Below, in pieces: positions 22,429 to 34,584 of a DNA stretch of 64,000 bases. A program made the translations under genes and the position numbers. The DNA lies in the NCBI GenBank assembly GCA_963932465.1, contig OZ010796.1, positions 72,729,974 through 72,793,973 of the forward strand, read 5' to 3'. Origin of the DNA: Maratus speciosus. Lineage: Eukaryota > Arthropoda > Arachnida > Araneae > Salticidae. Position 1 is the stretch's first letter. Each line of letters starts with the position of its first letter. The notes under the pieces were generated by a model, which was not told where the DNA came from, made no database searches, and saw only the letters and a list, made by a program, of their open reading frames with translations.

Positions 22429-23548
22429 TAGAGATGAGACAGGCTCAGCCTGAGTCTGGGCCCGACACGGGCTCGGGCTCTATTTTTATTCTAGTCTTTG
22501 GGCTCAGGTGGGCTCAGGCTCGTTCTTTCTGAAACTGGAAATCTTTATTTATTTATGTACAGAAAAGATTGAAAGAACTTTTTCCCCCGCTTAAAATTAC
22601 TTTTCAAGTCTTTTCGATCAAAATGAAGGGGGAACAGAAATCGTGTTTATTTATTTTAGTATTTGATTGCTGTTTCAAAAAAAAATTTGTGATGTTTTCA
22701 GATCTATGTCTACGGCATTTCCAACAACGATCAATTAATATGGCGCCAATCCAAACAAGCACAAACAATGAATTTGTTTTTAGTAGTATTTTCGTTTCTG
22801 ACAGAAGATATTTTTTCATTTATTTATTTTTTATTTAGTTACCTAATGCGAGGAGAATGTTTTCTTCGATTTTTAGTAGACCAGAATTAGCTTGAGGTTT
22901 GCAAATTATTTAACTCTGCTTATGCTGAGAACTCTGTAGTAGATTTGTGAGGTCATTTTCCTTCGTAAGTAAGTATAATTACCCTGTTATTTCGATTGAA
23001 AGCAATCAGTCAGTGTTTCCCCTTTTAATATAAAAGCATCGGTCTTTAAGATAACGGTGTCAATTTTGTAATTTACATTGATTTTCCAGTTCACGTCAAT
23101 CACGGAAGACTGTTATGAGAAAGGAAACGATTATAGTTAAAGATGTGCATTTTTTATAGGCAATTGAAAAACTTTGTTCAGTTCTTCAGCATACAAATAG
23201 TAATTTCTGAAAACTTCATGCCTTTCTTCATTAAACACTTTTTTTAACGTGTCCATCAAATTTGCGTGTTAAAGGGGAAAAAATATGAGAATCCTTTTAA
23301 GTATAAAGTATATTTTTATTTGATACGAAACTGCTCTTTTAATAAGATTGAATTTAAATTTCCATTTTACAGTTATTTCTATGTAAGAAGTTTTTAAAAA
23401 TGAGATATCACTTTCGAAATAATTTTTAAATATCATGCAATTTTTTTATATATTTTTTTGGGGGCATTGGGCTCTGGCTCTAATGGCAAAAAATCTTTCG
23501 GGCCCGGGCAGACCTGGGCTCCGAAAAACGAGCCCGAACTCATCTCTA
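22429..23548. mobile_element. hAT-like element, 1.1 kb
   Basis: Inverted ends TAGAGATGAGACAGGCTCAG and, in reverse complement, TAGAGATGAGTTCGGGCTCG. Flanking 8-mers ATATATGT and ATATAAAT match at 6 of 8 positions. Subterminal strings of 'GGGCTCGGGC' are typical of hAT-like ends. The interior (22600-23400) has no transposase motif. Confidence 0.65.
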
Positions 23549-23930
23549 ATATAAATTACTCTAAATGTATTAAGATAAAAAATGAAAAATACAAATTATA
23601 TTTGTTATCTGTTTAAATAATTTATTTTATTTTTTAATTATTATTCCTACCAAAACATCTAAGATTTTGTCACACAATTGTTTCTAAGCTGAATCTGAAT
23701 GCCAACAGTAAATTGGTTAGAATTAAAAAAAAGGGGGTTTGGTTTTCTTTATTTTGCAAAATTCCTGTTGAGCATTAGAAATATTAGTGTACAGTTATTA
23801 CTCAGTTTACATGCTTTTCAGACAAGATTGTGTATCTTCAGTTCATTGCCTTTCTTGTGGCTTAGCAGTGGTGTACTCCCTGTACTTGGGGTGAAGTATT
23901 GCAACAAACTCCAATTATCTTTTTCTTATA

Positions 23931-24604
23931 CACTAGACTCCCTCAAATCCGCACTGCTTGGGACCAGAAACTGTGTAGATTTTAGAATTTTGCAGATTTC
24001 TGGTCATTGCTTTGTTTATATTTTTTAAACATAATTTGAATGTAATAGTGCAATCGAAATTATAAAGAATCCTTGCAATATAGTCCAATATTAAAATAAA
24101 GTAATAAAAATTAAGATGAATTTAAAAATTATTAAATTATAAGTAAATGTCAAGTAAATAATTAATAATGTATAATTAAATACGCACCATAAAGATACAT
24201 TTTACTTGAATTTTTCAATGCAATTTGTCTCATAAAGGTACCCTACTAATTCACATAAAAATCATAAAATAAGGAAGTTTTATTTCAGGTTTAGTCTGAC
24301 TTAATAACCAAAAAAGCTTGGTTAATACATAAATATATTTCATAAAAAGATTGTGATTACTAAAGATATCAGCAAAATCTTGAATTTTTTCTGAAGTAAA
24401 TTTATACTTACTTCATGAAAAGGCATGAGTTCAGTCATATTAATAAGAATTACATTTAAAATACGTCCAGAATGATATAAAAATTAAAAAAGTCTAATTT
24501 TGACCCCACATATGAACTGAAAATTTCATCATTTACATATGTGATGTTGTGTGGATTTTAGGCGTTTGCGGATTTTAGGGATGAGGATTTGAGGGAGTCT
24601 ACTG
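23931..24604. mobile_element. Mariner-type MITE, 674 bp (family copy 1)
   Basis: Ends CACTAGACTCCCTCAAATCC and, in reverse complement, CAGTAGACTCCCTCAAATCC are flanked by TA on both sides. Just inside, 'GCTTGGGACCAG' and 'GATTTTAGAATTTTGC' match the copy at 55303-56366 closely. No transposase. Confidence 0.85.
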
Positions 24605-24606
24605 TA

Positions 24607-25874
24607 CCAGTATATGTATAGTTTTCAAAAATAGAACTCTTACTAGGTCATGTGGGTTATCCTTTTATTGTAAAACAGTGATTATTTTTATTAATTTACT
24701 TTAAGAATATATTTGAATTGTTACATTGCATAATGGTTATACTGACATTAGAATTTTATATAGTTCAAAATATATAGTAACATTGGTTTAATAAGCAGAA
24801 ATGGCCTGACAGGGGCTAACTGATGCACATCTTCTCTTTTGATTCCATTTTTTCAACTTATTTTATTAATTATTATCTTCAATTTTTAAAATTTCTTTAA
24901 ATATTAACTGATCATCAACATTATGGAGTATAAAATCTGAATGTATTTGGGAAAGAATGTCCGTGCTAAGATAGTGACAAATTGAGGAACAATGTACATG
25001 AGAACATTAAGGGTTAATCAACTGTTCAACAAATTTTAATAAACTTCCTGTTTTTCACTATACATTGTGTGTTTCCTATAGATTTTTGGGCCCTCTATCA
25101 CGTTTCAGTTTTAATAAATTTTACTTCCAATTTTTAAATTATATGGGCATTTGATACAAATTATTATAATATTAAATGATAATTGCATTTATTCTACAAA
25201 CACATATTTTGACATTTTACTTCAATAGAATATGTAACAAGAGAATAGAAATAAAATTTACTTTAGCAATTTTGTTTATAAGACCTTTATGAGTTCCATC
25301 ACTTATGTGTTAATTAACACTGTAGCTTTTCAGTATTATAATTTTATTTTTTAGCTATGAAAGTGCTCATTTAATCATTTATTTTATTACTAAATTCAAA
25401 TGAAAAAATTTATATGTTATATATCCTAGTGGGAAAATGTATTAAAATGAGTTTGTAAAATGAGCATTGTTGTGTAATTTTTTTTAATGTTTAGGTAATG
25501 GAAAAATTTTATTGTTATTCTTTTTAAGCAACGCCTAAAATATAAAAATTACCACTTATACCATGAGAAACAGATCCTTTGTTGAGCAATGTAATGCAGA
25601 AAGTGACAGTCAATAAATCACCTGTGAATCTCCATTCTAGCAGAGTAGCTTAGTACTTTCTGCCGTTATTCACAAGTTTACCTTTATTTTTCGTTATTTT
25701 CTTTTATGTTCACTTTTTTTCATTTATAGTTCTTTTATTTCTATTGGATTGACCATTGCATATGTTGTGTATGTTCCTCTCTGTTCCCCTTTCTTATTTT
25801 TAACCAGTCATCCATAGCTTGAGATTTGTGTTGTATAATATTTCTGACATTATGATGTAAACTCTAGCCTTGTT
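24607..25874. other. Intronic AT-rich sequence without recognised features
   Basis: No exon, element ends or tandem repeats recognised on either strand. Confidence 0.5.
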
Positions 25875-26150
25875 GTCAGAATCAGGGCCGAAGCTAGACT
25901 TTTTTGCACCCGGGGCAAACATGGATTTTGGCACACTCCCCCCTCTTCTGCAAAGTATAATTACAAAGAGAATTTTACTAATTTTATAAAAGCTGACTTA
26001 TTTTAAAATTTAAAATATGTAATCATAAAATATGTAATACTGAACTACGTAATCTACAATGGCGGATCCAGAGAAGGGTCACAGGGGTCATGACCCCTCC
26101 TCTGAACATGGACAAAAATATTCTAAAGATAATTTTTAAAATGAAATATA

Positions 26151-26183
26151 CAGTAGAGTCCCGATTATCCGAGTCCCGCTTAA
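26151..26183. mobile_element. Tigger-like terminus split by the piggyBac-like insertion
   Basis: CAGTAGAGTCCCGATTATCC follows TA at 26149-26150. The repeat continues to CCCGCTTAA and resumes after the insertion as TTAACCGAGTTTC at 27256, so the piggyBac-like element sits in a TTAA of this terminus. The opposite end was not found. Confidence 0.6.
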
Positions 26184-27255
26184 TCCTTTATCTACTGCAT
26201 TATGATCTACTGCAATTTTTTTCATGTAATTTTTTTTTCAGTTACTACAATGAAAATTAAAGGATAAACATAAAAAAATACTCACCCATGAGAAATTTAA
26301 TTATTTAGAGGGAATTAATTAAAGTGGTACTTTAAATTACCGTCAGTACACTATGACTAAAATATCGTAACAGAAAACCCACAAGGTATTTCAAATGGCA
26401 CCAGAAAATATTTTCAATTTAATAAGTATGTGAAATATAGGCTTTTTCTTATTTACAAATAAATCATTTGGCAAATCCGGTGCCAATCATTTATTTCAAC
26501 ACTTTAGAATTGAAAATGCTTTGACTCTGAAAGGGTTAAAAAAAACTATTTTTGTTTAGGTTTCGATCCTGTTAGCAGTCCTTTAGTTAAGTGAGGTCTA
26601 TATTCCAGGGACAACATGTTCTCTTGCATCTCCACATATGCAATATATGAATTTACATGTGCCATTTCTAGCATAGCAAAAACGAACCGGTGCCACAACT
26701 TTTTCGATTTCCTATAAAAAATAATAATGAAACAGAAAAGAAATACCAGGAAAATCATTACTACACTACATTTTAGTAATTACATTTTAAAGCAGATGAA
26801 AACGATGGATAACTACACAGACGAAAAGTAAACAAGAAGTTTTTCTCCAACACTCAGTGTACTGACGGTACTTATAAGTACCACCAAGTAATTCAACGTT
26901 TAAATCAAATACATACACCTTTCACCTAAAATAGCTAGTCAAACTGCATTCTGAGATCATAATGAACACATAAAAGAAATCCAACACTTATCTTACATCC
27001 TTTACTGTGTTTGCAGCAATAAAAAGACGAGTGTGACAATCTGTACAAAATGTCGGCACAAAGCACATTATCTGTGTCAAAGATAGCCTCCTTCCTCGCT
27101 AAAATAACAAACCTAGAACTATTGTTGCCATGTATCCGGATAAGTGGAGTTAAAAGAGTATTTTTGCAAAGTACCATTAGAATATTAGTAATATTCACTA
27201 TGGGATGAAAGTTTAAAGTGAGTGGTACTTATAAGTACCGTCAGTAGATAAAGGG
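26184..27255 (-). mobile_element. piggyBac-like element, 1.07 kb, TTAA target
   Basis: Bounded by TTAA on both sides (26180-26183 and 27256-27259). The right end in reverse complement starts CCCTTTATCTACTG; the left end starts TCCTTTATCTACTG. Internal near-palindromic modules occur around 26323, 26867-26882 and 27224-27239; the latter two contain the perfect 16-bp palindrome GGTACTTATAAGTACC. The minus strand at 26758-26546 carries a piggyBac transposase fragment. Too short for a full transposase (about 550-600 residues), so non-autonomous. Confidence 0.8.
26546..26758 (-). pseudogene. piggyBac-like transposase fragment
   Basis: The 70-codon stretch contains 'RKSKKLWHRFVFAMLEMAHV' followed by 'NSYIAYVEM' and 'SLEYRPHLTKGLL', resembling the segment after the catalytic core in piggyBac transposases (Lys/Arg-Trp, 'NSYILY' and 'FR..L...L'). 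The catalytic Asp residues lie outside the fragment. An adjacent open stretch at 27198-26935 has several Cys and His residues, but I cannot place it in the family. Confidence 0.6.
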
Positions 27256-27975
27256 TTAACCGAGTTTCTGCTTTCACCGAGTTTTTTTCTTCTGATCGAC
27301 TGATGGCTTCCATTATTATGAAACAGCGGCTATAAATGAAGTGTTAGGTGGAGATGAAAGAGCAGCCGTAAAAAGTTAGAACTCTGATTTTCTGGTCAGA
27401 ATGGGAAGAAAATGATCCATTCCAAAGTTATAATTCTTCGTTCTGGCACCCGGGGCACATGCTCCCTCTGCCCACCCTTAGTTTTGGCCCTGGTCAGAAT
27501 CACACTTACAAATTTTAATAAACAAGTATTTATTTTCCAGAGTATAGTAAAAAATCTTTTGTAGATTCTTATTAATTTCCTTCAATTTATATCATTAGAA
27601 AACATTTTCTTTAGCAAAATCCATCACTGCTCTTAGATTTTTAAATGTCTCTTTTAGAATTCTGATAGAGGGTGAGCCATGAAAAATTGCCTCCAATGAA
27701 ATAAGCTGTTTTAACCTATGGAACTCAAAGCTATCAATTTCTAAGTTTTTTTGTCAGCAGTATCATTTAATAGTAATTGTCATCTTATTTTATTATAGAT
27801 TTCTGTAAAAAAAGAAATAAAAATTACTTGAAAAAATACTAGTGACAGTGACTTTTTTCATCGGGGCTGGTTTTTCATAACCCACATTATATTGAGAAAT
27901 ACTGTATTATTTTAATGTGATGATTAAGTAATTATTAGAGAATAATGAGATACATTTTTCTTACTTATTTTATAG

Positions 27976-28185
27976 TCTGTAATAGAGAATTCTGATAAGT
28001 CACCCATTCTGAAATTGACCAATCTGATATCCGGTCGTTATTTATTTCGACTTACTGTATATGATCTGCAAGGTGCATCATCCTCTGATACTGCTTCATT
28101 AATTGTCAAACCTCCAGCAACACTTATTGATCAAGTTGAAATCATGATAAATGCTGATATAAAGAGTTTTACTCAGGAGCAAGAG
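27976..28185 (+). CDS. KIAA0319L: KIAA0319L-like, exon c (end of PKD plus following linker)
   Basis: The acceptor is TTTTATAG (ending 27975) and the donor is GAG|GTAAAA at 28186; the exon is 70 whole codons. It completes the PKD domain begun in exon b: 'SPILKLTNLIS', then 'GRYLFRLTVYDLQGASSSDT' and 'ASLIVKPP'. It continues into the region that follows the last PKD domain in this family ('IDQVEIMINADIKSFTQEQE'). Exon b to exon c joins in phase 0 across a 21.6-kb intron filled with transposons. Confidence 0.93.
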
Positions 28186-28647
28186 GTAAAACTTTATATT
28201 ATAAATCTTACCTTATACATAAAAAAGTTTTTAAAAGTATTTATTCAAAATTGTACATGCATTTAATGAGTATTGTAATAGTTTTGTGAATGAAATCATG
28301 TGTATACTTTAACTGCAGCTAAATTAGCTTAAAATATTTTTTTAAACATCTAAAATATTTAAGATGTATTCTGCTTTTGCCCGAGAAAAAATATAGAGAA
28401 ATAGATATGACTGTTCTGAAATAATTTCAGTACAATTGTACATGAAATGTTCAATGATATATACATAAGAATTTGGAACCGTTAGTAATCTATCTATATA
28501 CAAAAATAATCTTCATTTGTTAGTGGGGAAACCATTAAAAATTTAATTTATACGGTAGTATAGTAATATAATTTAGGAATTGGCATCTGAGTTTTTAGAT
28601 TTATAAAAAATTGTATAATTTGAAAGATTTTTTTTTTTAATTTATAG

Positions 28648-28742
28648 GATACACTTCTCAGGCAGCTAGAAATTTTACTTCATGATGGAGATCCTGTGAA
28701 AGTGAATTTAATAAAACTAGATTCTGATCGTCATAGTCGGAG
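28648..28742 (+). CDS. KIAA0319L: KIAA0319L-like, exon d (membrane-proximal region)
   Basis: The acceptor is AATTTATAG (ending 28647) and the donor is AG|GTATGT at 28743. It encodes 31 codons plus two bases: 'DTLLRQLEILLHDGDPVKVN', then 'LIKLDSDRHSRR'. In KIAA0319 proteins the segment between the last PKD domain and the cysteine-rich part has this 'L..QL..LL....V.v..i..d' character. It joins exon c in phase 0 and exon e in phase 2. Confidence 0.85.
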
Positions 28743-29739
28743 GTATGTTTCTTAGTAATTGAAATTGTTTGTATTATTTCACAACACACAAGCTGAATTT
28801 CCCCCCCTGTTGTCTGTAGATTGTAGCATTCTTATAAATACATTTTAGAGTATCTTTTAACATTTCTTTGTGTTCATTGATTCTACCATATGCTCAAAGA
28901 ATTAAACAGAATTTTTACAGTCAGGAAAAATTCATGTTTCTATAATAATAAAGAAAGAAATTTGGGTGTGTGTGAGTGTGTTTCTCGGCTGTGTTCTGAA
29001 GAGATGGCTGCACATAGAGCTACAAAATTTGGTCAGAAGATACCTTTACATTAGGGTGGGTCGAAAAAACCGAAATATTTATAATCGAAACATAATAGCA
29101 CAGGAAAGTTGCCTTTTGTAAAAAAGAATAAATATGTGAAATATTACACCAATTGCTTAATATCCTTTACCGCTGCAAGGGGGCGAAAGTTCGGAAAAAT
29201 TGCAAAAAACATACTTTTTGCATTTTTTTTAAAAAATTATCCAAATATACCAATTCAATTTCTAATAGAATGCAATAGCCACACCAAGAGATTAGTAATG
29301 AAACAGTAAAATTTTCTTTTTGGTGACATCATTTCTTTTACCGCCGCAACAAGGCCAAGGTTTCTAAAAAAATGATTAAATATTTAAATTTTTCGTTTTC
29401 AATTTTCATAATATTTCCAGATATTCCAGAATTTCCTAATAGGCTGGAAAAGGCATTTTCTGTTTTTAATTTCATGCCAATTATTAAGCATGATCACAAT
29501 AATTCTATCAAAAAAATCTACTCAATGATAGAAACACCTGCAGTTGCTTGCACATAAAATTATTTTCTCGCTGCTAGAGAGCCATATTTCCCTTGTTTCG
29601 TTTTTTTGTAATATACTCCTTTTTCTCTATACTTTCATGGCTTAAAAGATAGAAATCTCTGTTAGGTTAAAGATGGGGCAAAGTTTCTTCTTCACGAAGT
29701 CAAGGAAGAACATATCTCGTTGATACTAAACCCAGGTCT
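28743..29739. other. Intronic sequence, probable decayed repeat
   Basis: No complete element recognised. 'AGGGTGGGTCGAAAAAACCG' near 29053 looks like a transposon terminus. Two similar phrases, 'TTTACCGCTGCAAGGGGGCG' near 29166 and 'TTTACCGCCGCAACAAGGCC' near 29337, suggest an internal duplication. A GT-rich run lies near 28965-28981. Confidence 0.35.
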
Positions 29740-29745
29740 CTATTA

Positions 29746-31035
29746 CATAGCTGCCAACTCTTCCGATTTTTTCAGAATTCTTCTGAAAAATCGGCATGTT
29801 TTCCGATTTTACGCGCGTAATGCGTTTTCTTCTGCTTTTCGTCATTTTCTTCTGATTTTCGGCCTTTTCTTACACTTTTTACGAGAGTTTTGTCAAAGGA
29901 TCGCACGAAAACCCGAAATTTCGCGGGAAAGACGCAAATTTTGTCAGAAGATCATGTAAAAAATGAGAATTCTCCCAAAAGAGCGTGTAAAAACATGAAT
30001 TCCGTGAAAAGATCGCGAAAAAACGCGAATTTCGCCAAAAGATCAGGTAAAAAAAACGCCGTCAAAAGATCGCGTAAAAACACTATTTCCGTGAAAAGAT
30101 CGCAAAAAAACCCAGATTTCACCGATGGATCACGGAAAAAAAAACAAATTTCGCCGAGTGATCGCAGGAAAGACACGAATTTCATCAAAAGATTGTGTAA
30201 ACAACGTGTAGGGGTGATTTTGGTCCAAATTTTCCGAAAATTTAAGGCATTCATTTCCAAAAATTTTTAAAAATCAGCCACCAATTCGAAAATTCGGACA
30301 TAAAAAATATCGCGAATTTCGACATCTTCGCCGAAAAAAAATTAATTTTGTCAATTGTTTACAGAAAAATCGACAATTTCGTCAAAGGATCGCGTGGAAA
30401 ACGCTAATTTTGTCAAAAGATCGCGAAAAGACAGCAAATTTCGTCAAAAAACGTGAAAAAAAAAACCAAATTTCGTCAAAAAATCGCGAAAAAACAAATT
30501 CTGTCAAAAAATTGCGAAAAAACACCCTCAAATTTCATCAAAAGTTCGCGGAAAAAAACCCCCACAAATTTCGGCTAAAGATCGCGAATTTCGTCAAAGG
30601 GCCCCGGAAAAAAACGCATAGCTAGTGTCGGAAGTGGATCCCCCACCCCCCCACTGCTGTAACTTTTCAGAAATTTTTTTTTTTACTCAGAATCACCCTA
30701 AAAAAAAAAAAAAAAAAAAAAAAATTAGGAGTCAGAAGTTTTAAGTGTCTTTTAATGTGAAAGGTAGGATATCTATGACTATTCAAAGAAAAAAAAAAAA
30801 AATTAGTAATTTTTAATATATTCAAGTTATTTTTTTTTTGTCGTAATATATATTGTGTAATTGCAAATTAGTGAATATTTTATTAGAGTTTCTCTTTGAA
30901 ATTTGTTTATTTAAAAGGATTCAGCTGTTTTTTAATCCTTATTGAAAGTGTTATATAACTTAAAAATCTTCTGATTTCTTCTGACTTTTTGTCCAAAATC
31001 TTCTGAGTTTTACCGAAATTTAGTTGGCAAGTATG
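29746..31035. mobile_element. TIR element with internal tandem repeats, 6-bp TSD (copy 2)
   Basis: Ends CATAGCTGCCAACT and, in reverse complement, CATACTTGCCAACT are flanked by the exact 6-bp direct repeat CTATTA (29740-29745 and 31036-31041). The interior from 29880 to 30620 is an array of about 20 units of around 33 bp ('AATTTCGTCAAAAGATCGCG' plus a run of A and 'CGC'). It is followed by a C run and three A-rich tracts. Near both ends 'CTTCCGATTTTTTC' and 'CTTCTGA' repeats occur. Same design as 8323-9565. Open frames in the array are artefacts of its stop-poor repeat unit. Confidence 0.78.
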
Positions 31036-31370
31036 CTATTATTTTGGTCATTTGACCCCATAGTCTGGCAAGGCGACTTCTATATGCAATGACATTATAG
31101 ATTTTTTAAAGAAAAATTACATGTAAACTGTAAAAATAATTGCAATCGGATGTGGTAGAACTGTCTTAAAAACAGGATGCAAAGGTGGTATTTTAAGATT
31201 ACTTGAGAACAAATTTTAAAAAAGGGGCACTTTAGCGGCATCCTTGCCCTCACTTCAATGAACTTCTGATGAGACATCTTCTCGAACATCTTGATGACAA
31301 AATAGTCCAGGCAATAGGGAATTTTACCTAGCAAAATTAATGGTAGTACTGGAAATCAGCTTTCTAGATG

Positions 31371-31888
31371 TTTTTTGGGTCGCTGAATTTGAATCTGTAA
31401 CTTCCCACCAAAATTTCCCCCGGCAACCCCCCCAAAAAAGGTTTTTATTAAAAAAATCAATTTTTTTATTGTTTTAGGGGAAAAGTATCTAGAAATTCAG
31501 AAAGTAGACAAAATTTGCAACAAATTAGATATATGACATTATGACTTAGGATGAAGGGGAAGGGGGGATCTGCCTCGGAGCATGCGCACGGTACTGCATG
31601 GACTAAGTTGCGCAATTCCACTTAACCACTCACACGTTTACATTCGCCCTCCCATCTCCCCTCCGAACTTTCCTTATAAGGTTTACTTTAAGTTTTTTGT
31701 GTCACTGAATCCGAATTTTTAACTTACCCCCAAAATTTTCCTCCCGAACCCCCCCTAAAAGAGTTGTTATTAACTTAAATTTCTTATTGTTTTAGGGAAA
31801 AAGCATTATGAAATTCAGAAACTAGACAAAATTTGCAACAAATAGGATATATGACATTATGAAATAGGATAAACGGGGAGAGAGGGGG
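31371..31888. repeat. Direct repeat, period about 324 bp
   Basis: The segment starting 'GGTCGCTGAATTTGAATCTG' near 31378 recurs, diverged, near 31702 ('GTGTCACTGAATCCGAATTT'). Both copies continue through 'TTTTTATTGTTTTAGGG' or its equivalent to 'GATATATGACATTATGA'. The second copy is cut by the copia LTR at 31889. Confidence 0.7.
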
Positions 31889-32936
31889 TGTTAGGGATTA
31901 GCACCAGTACCAATTCCCCAACATCTTATACTTGTAAAACTGATTAAAAATTATGTGTTGATTAAGCAGAGTTCAACAGTGAAAGTAGATTTGAGGATGG
32001 ATTTCTAAAAATATGCAAATGAGAAAAATAATGAAGTACGTTGAATCTATTTTTACTTTATACATCTGTAACCAATAAATGAAGGAATGTTAAAAGTGGA
32101 TGAAGTAAATGACAGATGAGATAAAGCTCCAGGCTCAAACTTCTTTTATTAATTTCCAAAGTTCACAATAAAAATATCTTGATAAAAACAGTCTTTAAAA
32201 TAAACCAAATATTGATGAATAAACAATGAATCACTTTAAATCAAAACAGCCATTTAAACACTTTAACTCAGAAGCCATGAAGAACAGAAAAGACTAAATA
32301 TCGTAACTTTAAAAGATGATTTTAAAAATGAAAACGAAAATAAAAATAAGCCGCATGATTAAATGTTTACCACAAGATCAATACAGTATCCCGAGAATGC
32401 TAAAAGCAATTCTCGTATCGAGAGCATTGGTAGATAAAACAAGTAATATCCTTTCGTTCCAAATAACCCCTTTAAATACAGCAGCTGGAACGGCACGTGT
32501 CGACACGTCCACTCTCCAGAATGATCTACAAGATGGTGATTTGCCGATGACGAACTACGTCAACTAATTCATTCATAAATCCGTTCCCGCCATCTGTCGG
32601 GAGAAAAAATACACCGTGTCATACGCTCTCGTAAATTCTACTATGTCGCGTGGCAAACGTAAACATCTGAAGTTGTAAAAATAAAGATACGGCGTTATCA
32701 ATGAACTGTAACTAAAGAAACATAAAGCTGAATAAATAACTGAAGGATTAAAAGGATGAACGCAAGATAAAAGGTAAGTTTAATTTCAGAATACTTTATA
32801 TTTAAATGAAATGATCTTAATAAAAATAAAGTTTACAAATAAAGAACTGTAAATTATACTACCAAAGTTAATGTACTATTGAATACAATTAGAGGCATTG
32901 AGAACTGGGAAATGGACTTGTTAATATTTCCTAACA
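31889..32936 (-). repeat. Copia A 3' LTR (1048 bp)
   Basis: + strand ends TGTTAGGGATTAGC and TTTCCTAACA, giving an inverted TGTTAGG/CCTAACA. It matches 39282-40014 joined to 48182-48494. The + strand contains AAAG|GTAAGT directly followed by a TTTCAG (32774-32789), a motif shared with the other LTRs here. Confidence 0.9.
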
Positions 32937-34584
32937 AGTGCCCCCCCTCTCAATGTCTCAATCGAAAACGAAAAAAATAAAGATATAAAAATCTTCACTG
33001 ACCATGGAACACCTTCTTTCTATAAAAACGGTTAAAAACAATGAACAAAACTAAAAAAAATACATTAATCCTAACACTTAACATGAAAAATGCCTGATAA
33101 TGGCTAGCAACTGACAAAAATTAAGCATTAATAAACTTCCAACGCTTTAAATTTAACAACTAACATTAAAAACCGAGAAATGCCCAACAAAAATTTTCAA
33201 ACGAAATCCCACAAATTAATCCTCAAAAACTTCAAAGTCAAAAGCCAAAAGATCCAGCATAAAAATTTGCCTAAATCCATTCATGGCCTCTTTACAAAAA
33301 TTCAAATTTTAAATTTCTAACAATATAAACACAATTCAAACATTTAACAAATTGAAAAAAATATCACAATGAAAAAAATCAACATACGTACCAACTTACA
33401 AAAGTAAAGTTTCAATTTGAAGCAATACATACTAACCAACTTCGTCATCTTGACCACAGCTAAATATGCAAATTTATACAAAACTTAAATAACTTTTATT
33501 TAACAAGAACAAAGATGGAAAAATTAACTAGAGTAGCTTCATCAGTCTCTCCCAGTAGCTTCCAAAATCCGGTAAAAATGACAAACTTAAGCAATAACTT
33601 GGCATCTGATTAATAAGACATAACAATAAATAGCTGTACACTTATCCATCTACAGACAGCATCTTACAGCAATATCCATTTTCTCTGCCTACATTCACAC
33701 AAATATTCACATTGAAGATATCAGATGCCTGCAAATAAGAAGATCTATTAGAAACAATATAATCAATACAAAAATAGTCCATTATCATAAGATATATTCC
33801 TGTAACAAAATTTCTATATATATATATATATAACAGTACTAAATCCAACTTAAGACTTGACAAAGGTATAACAACTTTAAAAACATTAAACTTAAAAAAA
33901 AAAACTATTGCTACAAAGGAGAGAAACTGGATTTCCTGAACAAAAATTCATGTTCTTAATTTCTATTACTTTAACTTTAATTAAATATATTTAAACTTCA
34001 AAGGTTAAACAGATTAATCAGAAACTTTAAACTATTAAATAGATATATCCAAATATTTTAAAGTTAAGTTACATATACTTTTCTCAACCAACTGATAAAC
34101 GGGGACTAGTGACATTCTCATATATAAAAACTAGGGACTCACAAAATCAAAAATACAATGCCTGCAGAAGATCCGCCAGTGGCGGTTACCTCTCACACAA
34201 ACTACCTCAGAAAGTTCTCTGGTATTTGTCTCCCAGGGGACCACCCACCCGAAACGGTACTGTGGGCTGCTCGAACCCCCAAGAATAGAATGGTAAGAGG
34301 CACCATTTCCACCATTGGATGGGAATTAAATGCTTAACAGCTAGATGAGAAAGGCAATGAAAAATAAAATTGTGATCAAGAGACTTCATAAGAGCTAGTT
34401 AAAAACTTGCTAAAACATCGTTTGCTTAAACCATGTAAATGGCTATGGCCACTCACCACATACACAGGATTACAAACTTTATACATCATGTAAATCTTAT
34501 ACTGAAGAAAAATGGTGGTACACAGTATGATTTCTAAAAACTTCAAACAGAAATCTAAAAATAATCTGAAAAGCTATTTAAACA
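32937..34584 (-). other. Copia A polypurine tract and 3' non-coding region
   Basis: Adjacent to the LTR the minus strand reads 'TTGAGAGGGGGGGCACT', the polypurine tract, then TGTTAGG. The remaining 1.6 kb is AT-rich and has no plausible coding frame. Confidence 0.65.

Larger units (their letters stand above)
25883..27492. mobile_element. hAT-like element, exact 8-bp TSD, carrying nested elements
   Basis: Exact 8-bp target duplication GTCAGAAT (25875-25882 and 27493-27500). Ends CAGGGCCGAAGCTAGACTTT and, in reverse complement, CAGGGCCAAAACTAAGGGTG; both subterminal parts contain 'GCACCCGGGGCA'. Nested inside are a Tigger-like terminus from 26151 and a piggyBac-like element at 26184-27255. The order of insertion reads directly: hAT, then Tigger, then piggyBac. 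Confidence 0.85.

Noticed and set aside
26935..27198. Cys/His-rich minus-strand frame as the piggyBac zinc-binding tail
   Set aside because: It lies upstream of the core-like fragment, the wrong order for a C-terminal zinc site, and the Cys/His spacing does not clearly fit.
29880..30620. Array resembling a CRISPR-like repeat-spacer structure
   Set aside because: The units are degenerate, contiguous and of variable length, with no conserved repeat alternating with unique spacers, in clearly eukaryotic DNA.
29890..30625. Lys/Arg/Asn-rich 126- and 71-codon frames (repeating 'KRSRKN' type)
   Set aside because: Same repeat artefact inside the TIR element; similar frames exist on the opposite strand.
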